Positions 34,003 through 43,268 are shown, numbered from the stretch's first letter. The stretch is 64,000 nucleotides of DNA from Albibacterium sp035514885 (GCF_035514885.1 NZ_DATJCH010000022.1:77272-141271); one strand, 5' to 3'. The notes: a model not told the origin generated them from the sequence alone. Program-made: numbers and translations.

Positions 34003-34872
34003 TTAATGAATTAATGTAAACCTTACTAAACTCGCCTTTTGTGTTTTATCACTCCCTTCGTTGCTGATGTAAAGGTTTCCTTGAGCGTCAAAGGCAATTC
34101 CCTCTGGCTGGTTAAACAAATCCGGATCTAATGGATAGGTTGCTTTTACTTTCCAATTTTCATCCGCAACAACCAATAGTTTATTAATGGAGGATAAGAT
34201 AAACCATTCATTAGTTCTATTATTTCTGGCCAATGCAGAAGGTCGAAAGTCCTTTCCGTTCAGACTATTCAATGCGTCAATTTCCTGATTATCAATTTCA
34301 AATTCACCATCCTTAATAGGCACTCCTGCTTTCGTTAGTCTCAAACGATAACCGGTGGTTTTCTTTGTTTTCTTGTCTACTGAGCATTGTTTACAAATCA
34401 CATAGAGTAAGCTATCTTTTGACGACGCTGCTAGAGATTCATATTCTCCTTTAGGAACAAGGTCTTTCCATTCTTTAACATGCTCAGATTCCTCTTTATT
34501 CAGCTCTACCGCAGCTAATGTATACAGTGTACCATTACTTTTTAATACGATGGCATATCCATTACTAATAGCAATCCCTTCGTAATCACCATCTTTGGCA
34601 AACTTGCTTTGCTTTAAATCCTTACTTGATGGAAGAAAGCGATAAATAGTACCTGTTTCATCTTCTACTGCAAAGAGTGTATCTGCAATTTCTTCATAAA
34701 AGGTAATGCCGGATACTTCGTGCAAAACATCCCAAATGAAATCTACCTTTGGCTGATTAAAATCATAACCGATTGGACTTTGATAGTTTATTTTATCAGG
34801 TTGAGCACAAGCAGAAAATGACAACATTCCTAATAAACAAACAGAGAACAGCATTCTTTTTATTCGTTTCAT
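34003..34872 (-). CDS. SdiA-regulated-like beta-propeller lipoprotein
   Basis: A 289-residue lipoprotein; the lipobox SFSAC puts the acylated Cys at 22. The mature part is a beta-propeller-like repeat protein with HEVSGITFYEEIADTLFAVEDE, GDYEGIAI, YESLAA and QPEGIAFDAQGNLYISNEG, the pattern of the SdiA-regulated (PF06977) family. Such proteins are calcium-propeller-like, sometimes with phosphodiesterase or esterase relatives; activity is unknown. Its start codon overlaps the ppk1 stop (ATGA), so it is translationally coupled to ppk1, and the metallophosphoesterase gene follows after two bases. Confidence 0.8.
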   Translation of the reverse strand: MKRIKRMLFSVCLLGMLSFSACAQPDKINYQSPIGYDFNQPKVDFIWDVLHEVSGITFYEEIADTLFAVEDETGTIYRFLPSSKDLKQSKFAKDGDYEGIAISNGYAIVLKSNGTLYTLAAVELNKEESEHVKEWKDLVPKGEYESLAASSKDSLLYVICKQCSVDKKTKKTTGYRLRLTKAGVPIKDGEFEIDNQEIDALNSLNGKDFRPSALARNNRTNEWFILSSINKLLVVADENWKVKATYPLDPDLFNQPEGIAFDAQGNLYISNEGSDKTQKASLVRFTLIH

Positions 34873-36923
34873 CGCATTTCACTTTTATACTTTTCTATCA
34901 CATAATCGTAGATTGCTTCTTGAGCTCGAATACCCTTATGCAGATCAATGGGTACGTTCTGCAAATTCTCATTCAGAGTAACCGCAAATGTATCATCCGC
35001 TAATTGAATATTGATTATATCTTTTACTTCTTTCTGGATACTCTCATCATAAATTGGAAAACAAACCTCAATACGGTTATAGAGATTCCGATTCATCCAA
35101 TCTGCTGAACCAAGGTACATCAATTCCTCTCCTTGATTATGAAATAAAAAGACACGGCTATGTTCCAGATAGCGATCCACAATTCTACGTACTATAATAT
35201 TTTCACTCATACCAGCAACTCCTGGTATTAATCGACAAATACTTCGCACAATTAAGGTAACATGAACACCAGCCTGACTGGCTTCATATAACTTCTTAAT
35301 CATCCCCTTCTCCTCCAGATTATTTAATTTCAAGGTGATACCTGCCGGCAAACCGTTCTTCGCGTTCGATATTTCCTGATCTATTAAGTTTTTAAAAACG
35401 GAGGTCAGATTAAATTGAGCAACCAAGAGATGCTTAAATGGGAAATCAGCAAATGGTACTTTTTCTTTTCTGATAGATAGAATGAGGAATACTTGCTCCA
35501 ACTCCTTCAAAAGTGCTTGATTAGCAGTTAACAGAATATGATCAGCATAAACACTTGCTGTAATTTCATTTAGGTTTCCAGTGGATAATAATCCGAAATA
35601 TTTGAACTCACCATTCTGCTCTTGTCTTCTTTTCACTAAAGCTACCTTTGCGTGCACTTTTAAATTGGGCAAACTATATAAAACATGTACTCCCGACTTT
35701 TTCAATTGCTTAGCCCATCGAATGTTATTCTTTTCATCAAACCTCGCTTTCAATTCAACAAAAACGGTTACTTTCTTGCCGTTCTTCGCCGCACTTATCA
35801 ATGCATGTAGGATGCGTGAATCTTTCGCAACCCGGTATATGGATATCCAAATCTCTTCAACCTCTTTATCCATCGACGCTTCATTAAAGAAACGCAGAAT
35901 CGTGTCGTAAGATTGATAAGGTGTATTGGTTAAAATATCTTGCTGTACAAGTCTTTCGAATAAAGAACCTGCAGTCGAAAGATTATAAGTTAAGGGGGGT
36001 TGTGGCTTATAATCCCATTCTTTCTTGTTGAGTGGGAACTTAAAAAAATCTTTCAGGTTATGGTAATAGCCTCCTACCATCGCACTTTGTTTTTGCAACT
36101 TAAAAAGTGACAACAACGATTTTAGAATAATGTCAGGAGTATCGGGTTGATAGAGCAAGCGACTTGCCAGCCCATAATCTCTTTTTGCAATTTGCCTTTC
36201 AATTTTTTCTCTCAGATCGCCTTCGAATTCATCATCAAGATCCAATTCTGCATCGCGAGTCACCTTAAAGGAATAGAAGCCACTTACCTTTCGACCTTGA
36301 AAAACATATTTTATATTTTGTCTGAGGATATCATCTATAAATACAATATACGTCTTATCTTCTTTTTTTATTTTATGAAAACGAGGGACATTATTCGATG
36401 GAATAGTGACGACCGCTAGTTCGCTTTCTCCTTCAAAGGTGATTACACTGTAAAGTCTGTTGTTCTCAGGAAAAAAAACATGATTTGTGATGTAGTTAAT
36501 TTCAATGTAAGCTGCCAGACAGGTAAAAAAATAATACTCCGTTTGCTGTTGGATTGCTTCAGGAATAGTTTGATCATAAAGCAGGTAAACCTTTTGTTTT
36601 TGCAAATCAGGAATAATATGGTTTAGCATAATTCTTCCATACTCTTGCTGCTGATTTTCAATCAAGGTACTTGCTTTTTTGTGAATGCCTTTTTCAGCTG
36701 TTGGAATCAAGGGATCCTGATCTTTTTTTAATTGTTTAATCGCTGACAAAACAGGCATCCTGACCCGATAAAACTCATCTAAATTGGACGAATATATGGC
36801 AAGAAAATTAATCTTAGCCAATAATGGGACTTCTTCCATGCTCGCCTCTTCCAAAATCCGACCATTAAAATACAGCCAACTTAAATCTCGATGAAAAAAC
36901 TGAGGCTGCTTTAATCCTTCCAT
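34869..36923 (-). CDS. ppk1: Polyphosphate kinase 1
   Basis: A 684-residue enzyme that makes inorganic polyphosphate from ATP reversibly. The N-domain start HRDLSWLYFNGRILEEA and NLDEFYRVRM is diagnostic. The two catalytic-region histidines appear in LKVHAKVAL and YLEHSRVFLFHN within phospholipase D-like repeats, and GSADWMNRNLYNRIEV lies near the end. Length is normal. It begins six bases after the PycTM-like gene stop and overlaps the next gene by four bases, so it is the centre of a six-gene operon from 38127 to 27999. Confidence 0.95.
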   Translation of the reverse strand: MEGLKQPQFFHRDLSWLYFNGRILEEASMEEVPLLAKINFLAIYSSNLDEFYRVRMPVLSAIKQLKKDQDPLIPTAEKGIHKKASTLIENQQQEYGRIMLNHIIPDLQKQKVYLLYDQTIPEAIQQQTEYYFFTCLAAYIEINYITNHVFFPENNRLYSVITFEGESELAVVTIPSNNVPRFHKIKKEDKTYIVFIDDILRQNIKYVFQGRKVSGFYSFKVTRDAELDLDDEFEGDLREKIERQIAKRDYGLASRLLYQPDTPDIILKSLLSLFKLQKQSAMVGGYYHNLKDFFKFPLNKKEWDYKPQPPLTYNLSTAGSLFERLVQQDILTNTPYQSYDTILRFFNEASMDKEVEEIWISIYRVAKDSRILHALISAAKNGKKVTVFVELKARFDEKNNIRWAKQLKKSGVHVLYSLPNLKVHAKVALVKRRQEQNGEFKYFGLLSTGNLNEITASVYADHILLTANQALLKELEQVFLILSIRKEKVPFADFPFKHLLVAQFNLTSVFKNLIDQEISNAKNGLPAGITLKLNNLEEKGMIKKLYEASQAGVHVTLIVRSICRLIPGVAGMSENIIVRRIVDRYLEHSRVFLFHNQGEELMYLGSADWMNRNLYNRIEVCFPIYDESIQKEVKDIINIQLADDTFAVTLNENLQNVPIDLHKGIRAQEAIYDYVIEKYKSEMR

Positions 36924-36929
36924 TAGAAA

Positions 36930-37529
36930 TTAGGGATTAATAATTACTACTATCAAAAAGGCCAATACAGATGCAATCAAACCATACATAAAAATATTAT
37001 AGGCTAACCTTAATAACTTAAATTTCCTGCCTAATACTACTCCTTGTGAATACACATCTTTTATCAGAGTATTGTATAAGAATTCTCGATCTTCCATCAC
37101 CTGCTTCATCCCTATTGTATAGTTTTGCAGATTCATGCGATGAAAATTACCAAAAAACAAAAGATTGACCTTTTTTTCCTTTAAATCTTCGGCCGTATAA
37201 TAACCACTGGGAATTGACGGACGGGTGGCTAATATTGCAATAACCATGGTAGCAAGACTTATGCTTAGGAGGATTATCGTAGGAAAGATAAGGTGCGCAT
37301 TGTTATCCAACTTTCTTAATAACAAAGCAATGACTACAGATAGAATAATCGAATTGACCGTGATTAAGATATTGGATTTATTATCGGCCATATCGCTTAA
37401 GCGTTGATTATTGGTTGAGGTAATCCGAAACATAGTTTCAATACCACGATCTGGTCTTTTATCTTTCTTTTTAACCACTTCGGTTGTAGAAATGGGCTTC
37501 CCTTCAGGTTCTACTTGTTCATTCTCCAT
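36930..37529 (-). CDS. PycTM-like (DUF5706) membrane protein
   Basis: A 199-residue protein. After a charged N-terminus comes RGIETMFRITSTNNQRLSDMADNKSNILITVNS, the conserved entry of the DUF5706/Pycsar effector family (key residues around 30-60), then hydrophobic helices (SIILSVVIALLL, IILLSISLATMVIAIL), a NLLFFGNFHRM segment and a final helix. In Pycsar phage defence, PycTM is activated by a cyclic pyrimidine nucleotide and damages the membrane; no cyclase gene is seen here. Its start overlaps the HD gene end by 11 bases. In many relatives known to me, HD and this domain are one protein. A housekeeping nucleotide-signal role is more likely here than defence. Confidence 0.8.
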   Translation of the reverse strand: MENEQVEPEGKPISTTEVVKKKDKRPDRGIETMFRITSTNNQRLSDMADNKSNILITVNSIILSVVIALLLRKLDNNAHLIFPTIILLSISLATMVIAILATRPSIPSGYYTAEDLKEKKVNLLFFGNFHRMNLQNYTIGMKQVMEDREFLYNTLIKDVYSQGVVLGRKFKLLRLAYNIFMYGLIASVLAFLIVVIINP

Positions 37530-38127
37530 TTTTATTTTTATTTATTAAGGACTCCAGGTTTTTCTGCTTCTTTTTATCGAGGAACTGTTGTCCGTATTCC
37601 GTAAAGTAATGATGGTTCTCCATGAATTGAATGGTTGCTTTTCGCCAATCATTTTTATCCATTTCATTTCCATTAGATTTGGCTTCTTTCCGCATTAATT
37701 TATCCCGCACACGGAACCAATCGCTTCCCAGATGAAAAAGATCCGCATCACACACAATTTCTTCTAAAAAACTTTTAGGTGATTGGGGTACTTGGGTAGC
37801 CTTAATACAGCCTTTTACAGCATCTATCATAACCGGATCTACATCCCTTTCTCTTAAAAAACTTTCCGCTAAATCTGCACTCCGCCCTTCATGATGCATA
37901 TGACCTTTTAGACAATAACCGGTATCGTGAAAATACGCAGCAATAATAACAATAGCCTGGTCTCGTTCGTTCAGCTTATAATAATCCACTATTGTTTCTG
38001 CAGCTTTTACTACCTCCAGCGTATGCGCAATATTATGAAACCGAAGATTGTCTATGGATTCATGCTTTTTTATATATTGTTTTGCGTATTCTGACGATTC
38101 CTTTATTAATTCCTTGTAGTTTACCAT
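37519..38127 (-). CDS. HD-domain phosphohydrolase
   Basis: A 202-residue cytosolic enzyme of the HD superfamily, metal-dependent phosphohydrolases acting on nucleotides or (p)ppGpp-like signals. Ligands: His35 (NIAHT), His67-Asp68 (YFHDTGY), a His cluster at 76-79 (HMHH), and Asp127/129 (CDADLFHLG). The C-terminal part is helical and lysine-rich. First gene of the ppk1 operon; its 3' end overlaps the PycTM-like gene in another frame (ATGGAGAATGA). The promoter should be in 38128-38274. Confidence 0.85.
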   Translation of the reverse strand: MVNYKELIKESSEYAKQYIKKHESIDNLRFHNIAHTLEVVKAAETIVDYYKLNERDQAIVIIAAYFHDTGYCLKGHMHHEGRSADLAESFLRERDVDPVMIDAVKGCIKATQVPQSPKSFLEEIVCDADLFHLGSDWFRVRDKLMRKEAKSNGNEMDKNDWRKATIQFMENHHYFTEYGQQFLDKKKQKNLESLINKNKNGE

Positions 38128-38274
38128 TTTGAGATTAATAAATCGTTCATTTAAATGCTTTATAGAGAAATCCTTATCTAAAGAAAACGATATGTCCTTA
38201 CTATAAAGGTAGCGATTCTCCTATTAAATTCGAAAGACTATGTCTACTAATCCTATCTTCTTATCAGACTTCCA

Positions 38275-39147
38275 TTAGGTTGGTTTTCTTAGAAGCGACC
38301 AATATTTTTTAATGATTATCATTAATCCAACCGCAAAAGAACCGGCAATGACTCCGAAGATTATACTTTTAAGCATATCTGGAATATTCACCATGAAATC
38401 ATGAAGAAATGGGATATTATGAAGGAAAATACCACCGGATACTAAAAGCAAAGCAATTGTTCCAACAATACCTAAAATCCGAATAACTATTGGCAATGAT
38501 TTAACCAATAATTCGCCAATTGCATTCATAAATCCCGTGCTTCCTGATTTCTTTATTAATTTATAACCCGCATCATCCATTCTAACAATGAGGGCTACAA
38601 CACCATAAACACCAACGGTAGCTAGGAATGCAACAATGCAAACTGTTAAGATCTGCACACCCAAGGGGGCTTCCAGCACGGAACCCAAAGCTAGAATAAC
38701 TATTTCTATAGAGAGGATAAAATCGGTAGTAATAGCAGATTTTATCTTTAATTTTTCTTCAACTTGATTACTTCGGTTATTATCTTTAATAACTTCAACT
38801 CCTTTCTTATTCCTATGAAATATATATTCAATAATTTTTTCCATTCCTTCATAAGCCAAATAAAAGCCCCCCAAAACCAGTATAATTTTGATAGTTATAG
38901 GAAGGAAGGAACTAAGTAGAAACCCAATAGGAATAATTATGAGCTTGTTAAGGAGAGACCCCTTCGTAATTGCCCATAGAACAGGCAACTCACGAGAAGA
39001 TAGGAAACCTGTGGCTTTTTCTGCATTTACCGCTAAATCATCTCCTAAGATTGCTGCTGTTTTTCTTGTGGCAATTTTGCTTGCCACTGAGACGTCGTCC
39101 ATCAACGCTGCAATATCATCTAACACTGCAAAAACCCCTGAAGCCAT
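38275..39147 (-). CDS. DUF808 (YedI-like) membrane protein
   Basis: A 290-residue inner-membrane protein with 5-6 helices. The N-terminus MASGVFAVLDDIAALMDD followed by KIATRKTAAILGDDLAVNA is the invariant start of DUF808, and GGFYLAYEGMEKI, ILALGSVLEAPLG and RMDDAGYKL are further matches. The function of the family is unknown. It ends 148 bp upstream of the HD gene start on the same strand and probably forms its own unit, with the divergent CE15 gene using the 39148-39325 region. Confidence 0.9.
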   Translation of the reverse strand: MASGVFAVLDDIAALMDDVSVASKIATRKTAAILGDDLAVNAEKATGFLSSRELPVLWAITKGSLLNKLIIIPIGFLLSSFLPITIKIILVLGGFYLAYEGMEKIIEYIFHRNKKGVEVIKDNNRSNQVEEKLKIKSAITTDFILSIEIVILALGSVLEAPLGVQILTVCIVAFLATVGVYGVVALIVRMDDAGYKLIKKSGSTGFMNAIGELLVKSLPIVIRILGIVGTIALLLVSGGIFLHNIPFLHDFMVNIPDMLKSIIFGVIAGSFAVGLMIIIKKYWSLLRKPT

Positions 39148-39325
39148 ATTTTTTTTTTGCTGTAAATTTATAATTTTTTTATTTGCAATTTTTCGACTAG
39201 CAGACAGTACATGATGGATTTCTATACTTTTAAATCTAAATTAGATTGATGAACTTTCAGGATGTTAGGAGCGAATAAATTCTTTACCACGAATAATCCG
39301 AAATTACGATAAGAATCAGACGACC

Positions 39326-40621
39326 ATGAGAACCTATCTTTCAACCATTTCATTACTCTATCTGGCATTCTCTCTATTTCCGACCAATGTCTTTTCTCAA
39401 AATGCACCTCCTACTGTCGTAGCCGGAATTCCAGTTAATTATGATGAGGCTTTAGTAGGTTCTTATACCCTTCCAGAACCTTTAATCCTACAGAATGGAA
39501 ATAAAGTGACCGATGCAGATTCGTGGCTGAACAAACGAAGACCAGAAATTATTCGGTTATATGAAGAAAATCAATTTGGAAAGATGCCTCCAGCTCCGGC
39601 CGATTTAAGTTTCGACGTTTTTGATAAAGGAACCTTGGTTTTTAACGGAACTGCCATCCGAAAACAAGTAACCATTTATTTCACAAAAGACACATCTTCA
39701 CATAAAATGGAGCTTTTGATCTACCTGCCTGCAAAAGCTACAAAACCTTCTCCTTTATTACTAAATTTTTCCTTTTCTGCTAATTCCAATGTAGTAGATG
39801 ATGATGGCATTAAACCAGGTAAAACTTGGTCTCCAGATGGGAAAAGAATTCCTGCACCCAAATCTAATTTTGGCAAACTCAATATTGAACAATTTATTAC
39901 AGAAGGAATAGGGATCGCAACTCTTTGCTATACAGATATTGAACCAGATTTTAAAAATGGAATAAATTTTGGAATTCGAAGTTTATACCTAAAAGATGGC
40001 GCCACTCAACCAAAATCGAACGAATGGGGAGCTATCGCGAGTTGGTCGTGGGGCCTTAGTCGTGCAATGGATTATCTTGAAACCGATAAGAATATTGATT
40101 CTAAACGAATTGCAGTTACAGGCGCTTCAAGATTAGGAAAAACGGTATTATGGGCAGGTGCAAAGGATACTCGCTTTGCAATGGTAATTGCTAGTATCTC
40201 TGGAGAAGGAGGTGCTGCATTAAGCAGACGAAATTATGGAGAAACAATAAAACACATCACTGATACTTCCCGTTATCATTATCAATTTGCGGCTAACTAC
40301 CACAATTTTAGTGACCGAGTAAATGAATTACCTATGGATGGCCATATGTTAATTTCTCTAATTGCTCCACGACCGCTATTGCTTCAAACAGGAAATTCTG
40401 ACTTATGGTCGGATCCTAGAGGAGAATTTCTAGCTGCTGTAGCTGCTGAACCAGTATACAATTTATTTGGATTAAAGGGACCAGGAACTACAACAATGCC
40501 TGAAACCGGAGACAAACGCTTATTAAACCCACTTGGATATTACATGCATGAAGGTGGGCATAGTGTACTTCCCGAAGATTGGAAGATTTTTATTGAATAT
40601 ATGAAGAAGTATCTATTGTAA
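39326..40621 (+). CDS. CE15-type glucuronoyl esterase (secreted alpha/beta hydrolase)
   Basis: A 431-residue secreted protein (signal peptide to VFSQ). The catalytic Ser268 is in VTGASRLGKTVLWAGA, the CE15 nucleophile elbow G-x-S-R-x-G-K. Glu294 in SGEGGA and His408/412 in MHEGGHSVLP are candidates for the rest of the triad. The region around RSLYL and WGAIASWSWGLSRAMDYLE also fits the family. Glucuronoyl esterases cut lignin-glucuronoxylan ester bonds in plant biomass. No xylanase gene is adjacent. Transcribed alone and divergent from DUF808. Confidence 0.82.
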   Translation: MRTYLSTISLLYLAFSLFPTNVFSQNAPPTVVAGIPVNYDEALVGSYTLPEPLILQNGNKVTDADSWLNKRRPEIIRLYEENQFGKMPPAPADLSFDVFDKGTLVFNGTAIRKQVTIYFTKDTSSHKMELLIYLPAKATKPSPLLLNFSFSANSNVVDDDGIKPGKTWSPDGKRIPAPKSNFGKLNIEQFITEGIGIATLCYTDIEPDFKNGINFGIRSLYLKDGATQPKSNEWGAIASWSWGLSRAMDYLETDKNIDSKRIAVTGASRLGKTVLWAGAKDTRFAMVIASISGEGGAALSRRNYGETIKHITDTSRYHYQFAANYHNFSDRVNELPMDGHMLISLIAPRPLLLQTGNSDLWSDPRGEFLAAVAAEPVYNLFGLKGPGTTTMPETGDKRLLNPLGYYMHEGGHSVLPEDWKIFIEYMKKYLL

Positions 40622-40651
40622 TTAATAGAATGCAATTTTATGCTAAGGTGT

Positions 40652-40753
40652 TTAATCTTCATTAAGGACTTTAAGAACTACATGCATAAAAATTGCACAG
40701 CCAATAAACATGAATGCTATTACTATTAATAAGATTGAGAATATATAAATCAC
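40652..40753 (-). CDS. Possible 33-residue single-helix membrane protein
   Basis: A GTG-started frame directly downstream of the LpxL-like gene (five bases after its stop). It encodes a strongly hydrophobic peptide (IYIFSILLIVIAFMFIGC, then AIFMHVVLKVLNED). Length and helix-plus-charged-end form are those of small membrane proteins, but the start codon is not ATG and no homologue is known to me. Confidence 0.3.
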   Translation of the reverse strand: MIYIFSILLIVIAFMFIGCAIFMHVVLKVLNED

Positions 40754-40757
40754 TATT

Positions 40758-41633
40758 TTATCTTTTCCATCGTTTATGTGTCCAAAGCCAACTGTATGGT
40801 TCTTCATTGATATTTTCTGTTAATAGGTCAACGTATTTTTGAGTTATTTCACCATCTTTCATAGATTCTGCATTTGAACATATTGGTGTGCAAACTATTT
40901 TGTAGTTTCCTCTTGAGAGCTGTGTAATATGCAGATAGATTACTGCTGCCCGACCCTTACGAGCTAATTTTTCCATTCCCGAAAAAACATATGATTTCTG
41001 ATTCAATAAGGAAAATCTGTATTTTTCCTCCTTTATCCGCGGACATTGATCTGCAAGAAACAAATAGACAGAGGGATCTGAATTTTCAGATAGAATATGG
41101 CGTACAACTGACTTATCAGGTATCAATTTCATACCAAAACGAGATCGGAGTTTAATCATTAACCGGTTCATGATAGCCGACTTAAGAGGGCTATAAACTG
41201 CATATATTTCATGGTGTGATTTATAAGGCATAAAATTTAACATTTCCCAATTGCCACAGTGCCCCAAGCAGACAATTACGTTTCGTCTGGAATTAATAAA
41301 GCTGTCTATTAATTCCAAATTCTCAAATTCTATTTTCTTGTCAAATACTGTTGGATTAGCAGAGGTACATTTTATAATTTCAGCAATATAGAAAACAAAG
41401 CAAACATAGAACTTCTTTACAATTGCTCGGATTTCTCCATATCGCTTTTCAGGAAAGGAACGTGCAATATTTTGAATGACTATAAATTTCCTATACCCCA
41501 CTATGTAGTATACAACGACAAAAGTAAAAGAAGCCATTGCATATAAAAATGTCATAGGAAGTAGGCTAATAGCATAGATTACAGAATAAACACTTCTATA
41601 TGCCAAACTTTGTAAGGCTTGCTTCGTTTTCAT
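40758..41633 (-). CDS. LpxL/HtrB-type lipid A acyltransferase
   Basis: A 291-residue inner-membrane-associated acyltransferase that adds a secondary acyl chain to lipid A. One N-terminal helix pair, then the catalytic HxxxxE box LGHCGNWEM (His near 122), LFLADQCPR and a C-terminal YSWLWTHKRWKR, which is the conserved W-x-H-x-R-W end of the family. The gene ends five bases before a possible short ORF and starts three bases after the barrel protein gene stops, so it is co-transcribed with the upstream outer-membrane protein gene. Confidence 0.88.
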   Translation of the reverse strand: MKTKQALQSLAYRSVYSVIYAISLLPMTFLYAMASFTFVVVYYIVGYRKFIVIQNIARSFPEKRYGEIRAIVKKFYVCFVFYIAEIIKCTSANPTVFDKKIEFENLELIDSFINSRRNVIVCLGHCGNWEMLNFMPYKSHHEIYAVYSPLKSAIMNRLMIKLRSRFGMKLIPDKSVVRHILSENSDPSVYLFLADQCPRIKEEKYRFSLLNQKSYVFSGMEKLARKGRAAVIYLHITQLSRGNYKIVCTPICSNAESMKDGEITQKYVDLLTENINEEPYSWLWTHKRWKR

Positions 41634-41636
41634 AAA

Positions 41637-42557
41637 TTAAAACTTCATTTTTAAACCAACTGAACCATACGGGGAAACAGAAAAATAATAATCATTATCT
41701 CCGGCAAACACTCCTTTAAAAGTTCTATCGCTATATGATGCGGGACGAAATATATTTAGCCCCGCCATAGCAGTCATTGATAATCCTGTTTTTCCAAACT
41801 TTACTTCAGGGCGAACTCCTGTAACGATATATTGATGGGAGAATATCACGTCTTTACCGTTCTTTTTCAATAATGCTACCTGGCCGTTCATTTCAAGGGC
41901 ATAGGATAGTTTAAAGTTATCATTGAAATCATAACCGGCAGACACATCCAGACCTTCAACGAGTTCAACTTTCACATCGAACTTTCCATGAAGCTTCCAA
42001 TTCACGTATACTGCCGGAAATATCATGGGATATCCTAAAGCACTGTTTATAGCTACACCACCACCAATATCAAGATTAGGCTTCAAGTGCCTGATAAAAA
42101 CAACGCCTCCACTTGCAAGCAAGTTTTTGAAACCAATTTTGGAAAAATCAGTAGAAGGAGTAAACACACCCATTCCTATACTTGCTCGCATAGACCATCT
42201 GTTATTCAAAGGACGCAGATGATAAACTCCAAATTGTAAATTCATAATTTCAGATACCATTTGTTCGGAAAAATTTTGGTTGTTCAACGAAACGTATGCC
42301 CCGCTAAAACCAATACCCCAAGCAGTAGGACGATTGTTCTCATTCATCTTCATTGATAGTGGAATACTGGCTGCTCCTTGGTAAACCATAGCAGACCCTT
42401 TACCATCACCGATTTTTTCTCTCGGCTTATCACCTGGCGGTAAATAGTAATATCCTGAATTCCCAAGATATTCTGTCTTAAAAAATAATTCCTGTGCTTT
42501 TCCTTCAAAATATAGTAGCACTACTAAGGTTGTTATGAAAAATGATATTAATTTCAT
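41637..42557 (-). CDS. Outer-membrane beta-barrel protein, unknown
   Basis: A 306-residue protein from the ATG at 42557, with signal peptide ending EGKAQ. The mature part alternates hydrophobic and polar residues through at least 12 strands (e.g. WSMRASIGMGVF, LDIGGGVAINSALG, YGSVGLKMKF) and ends in F, so it should insert in the outer membrane. No transport motif is visible. It is followed immediately by the LpxL-like gene. Confidence 0.7.
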   Translation of the reverse strand: MKLISFFITTLVVLLYFEGKAQELFFKTEYLGNSGYYYLPPGDKPREKIGDGKGSAMVYQGAASIPLSMKMNENNRPTAWGIGFSGAYVSLNNQNFSEQMVSEIMNLQFGVYHLRPLNNRWSMRASIGMGVFTPSTDFSKIGFKNLLASGGVVFIRHLKPNLDIGGGVAINSALGYPMIFPAVYVNWKLHGKFDVKVELVEGLDVSAGYDFNDNFKLSYALEMNGQVALLKKNGKDVIFSHQYIVTGVRPEVKFGKTGLSMTAMAGLNIFRPASYSDRTFKGVFAGDNDYYFSVSPYGSVGLKMKF

Positions 42558-42617
42558 GGGATTAAATTTGCATTTATTCGTAATCGGCAAGCAATCTGTT
42601 TAATGGCTTCGTAATTT

Positions 42618-43232
42618 TCAGAATTTGTATACAATTCCGAAAGATGCGCCATGGCTTTTCATAGACCCGCTTTTAGCTTTATCCAGATCAGCAAGTCCAA
42701 ATTGATAACTTACATTTATTTGCCAATTTTTACCAAAATCGTAGCCGACAATACCTCCAACACCATAATCAAAACGGTTCATGAGAAGGTCTCCATCATT
42801 CTTCTTAAACATGTTCTTACCATCAGATTTTGTACTGATTCCATAGCCGACATAAGGGCCGGCTCCTATAAATGCTTTTCCTTTACCTAACTCTCCCTGA
42901 AAAATTCCATAAACCGGTATCTCCACTCCAAAAGATTTGAATTTATTAAATGAATTATCTGTCTTGGATTTTAACTTTGAGGACTTATAATACACATCGA
43001 TACCAGATTGAAGTGCAAAACTTTCACTTAGTTCATATTTGAGGAAGCCACCTACTGACCCCCCAATATTCATTGTACTTTTAAAATCTTGCATGTCACC
43101 ACCTAACCGATAATTAGACAGGCTCGTTGCTGTTTTAAACCCAAATGATACAGGTCTCTCCTGTGCCGACAATTGATTGGAGAAGATTAGTGCTCCTACT
43201 GTAAAAACAAATGTTACGAGGTTCTTTTTCAT
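42618..43232 (-). CDS. Outer-membrane porin-like barrel protein
   Basis: A 204-residue protein with a signal peptide to LSAQ, then beta strands typical of the outer membrane beta-barrel (OMP_b-brl) group: FGFKTATSLSNYRL, GGFLKYELSESFALQSGIDVYYKS, GAGPYVGYGISTKSDG, FDYGVGGIVGYDF and a final HGASFGIVYKF. Role unknown; immunity-related or adhesion-related barrels look similar. An 11-bp inverted repeat at 43232-43268 overlaps the start codon and may control translation. The LytTR gene lies upstream on the same strand, 135 bp away. Confidence 0.75.
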   Translation of the reverse strand: MKKNLVTFVFTVGALIFSNQLSAQERPVSFGFKTATSLSNYRLGGDMQDFKSTMNIGGSVGGFLKYELSESFALQSGIDVYYKSSKLKSKTDNSFNKFKSFGVEIPVYGIFQGELGKGKAFIGAGPYVGYGISTKSDGKNMFKKNDGDLLMNRFDYGVGGIVGYDFGKNWQINVSYQFGLADLDKAKSGSMKSHGASFGIVYKF

Positions 43233-43268
43233 TGTTCTAAATTTTAATACTTGTTTTATTTAGAACAA
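43232..43268. promoter_or_regulatory. Inverted repeat touching the porin start codon
   Basis: TTGTTCTAAAT at 43232-43242 and ATTTAGAACAA at 43258-43268 are exact reverse complements with a 15-base spacer. In the minus-strand mRNA they would form a hairpin that ends at the first base of the AUG. It could mask initiation, or serve as a protein site; the half sequence TTCTAAAT also resembles the iron-type dyad half but is everted. Confidence 0.6.

Noticed and set aside
36930..38127. A complete Pycsar phage-defence system
   Set aside because: No cyclase (PycC) gene is nearby and the genes are embedded in a ppk1 operon; an HD protein is not part of the standard system.
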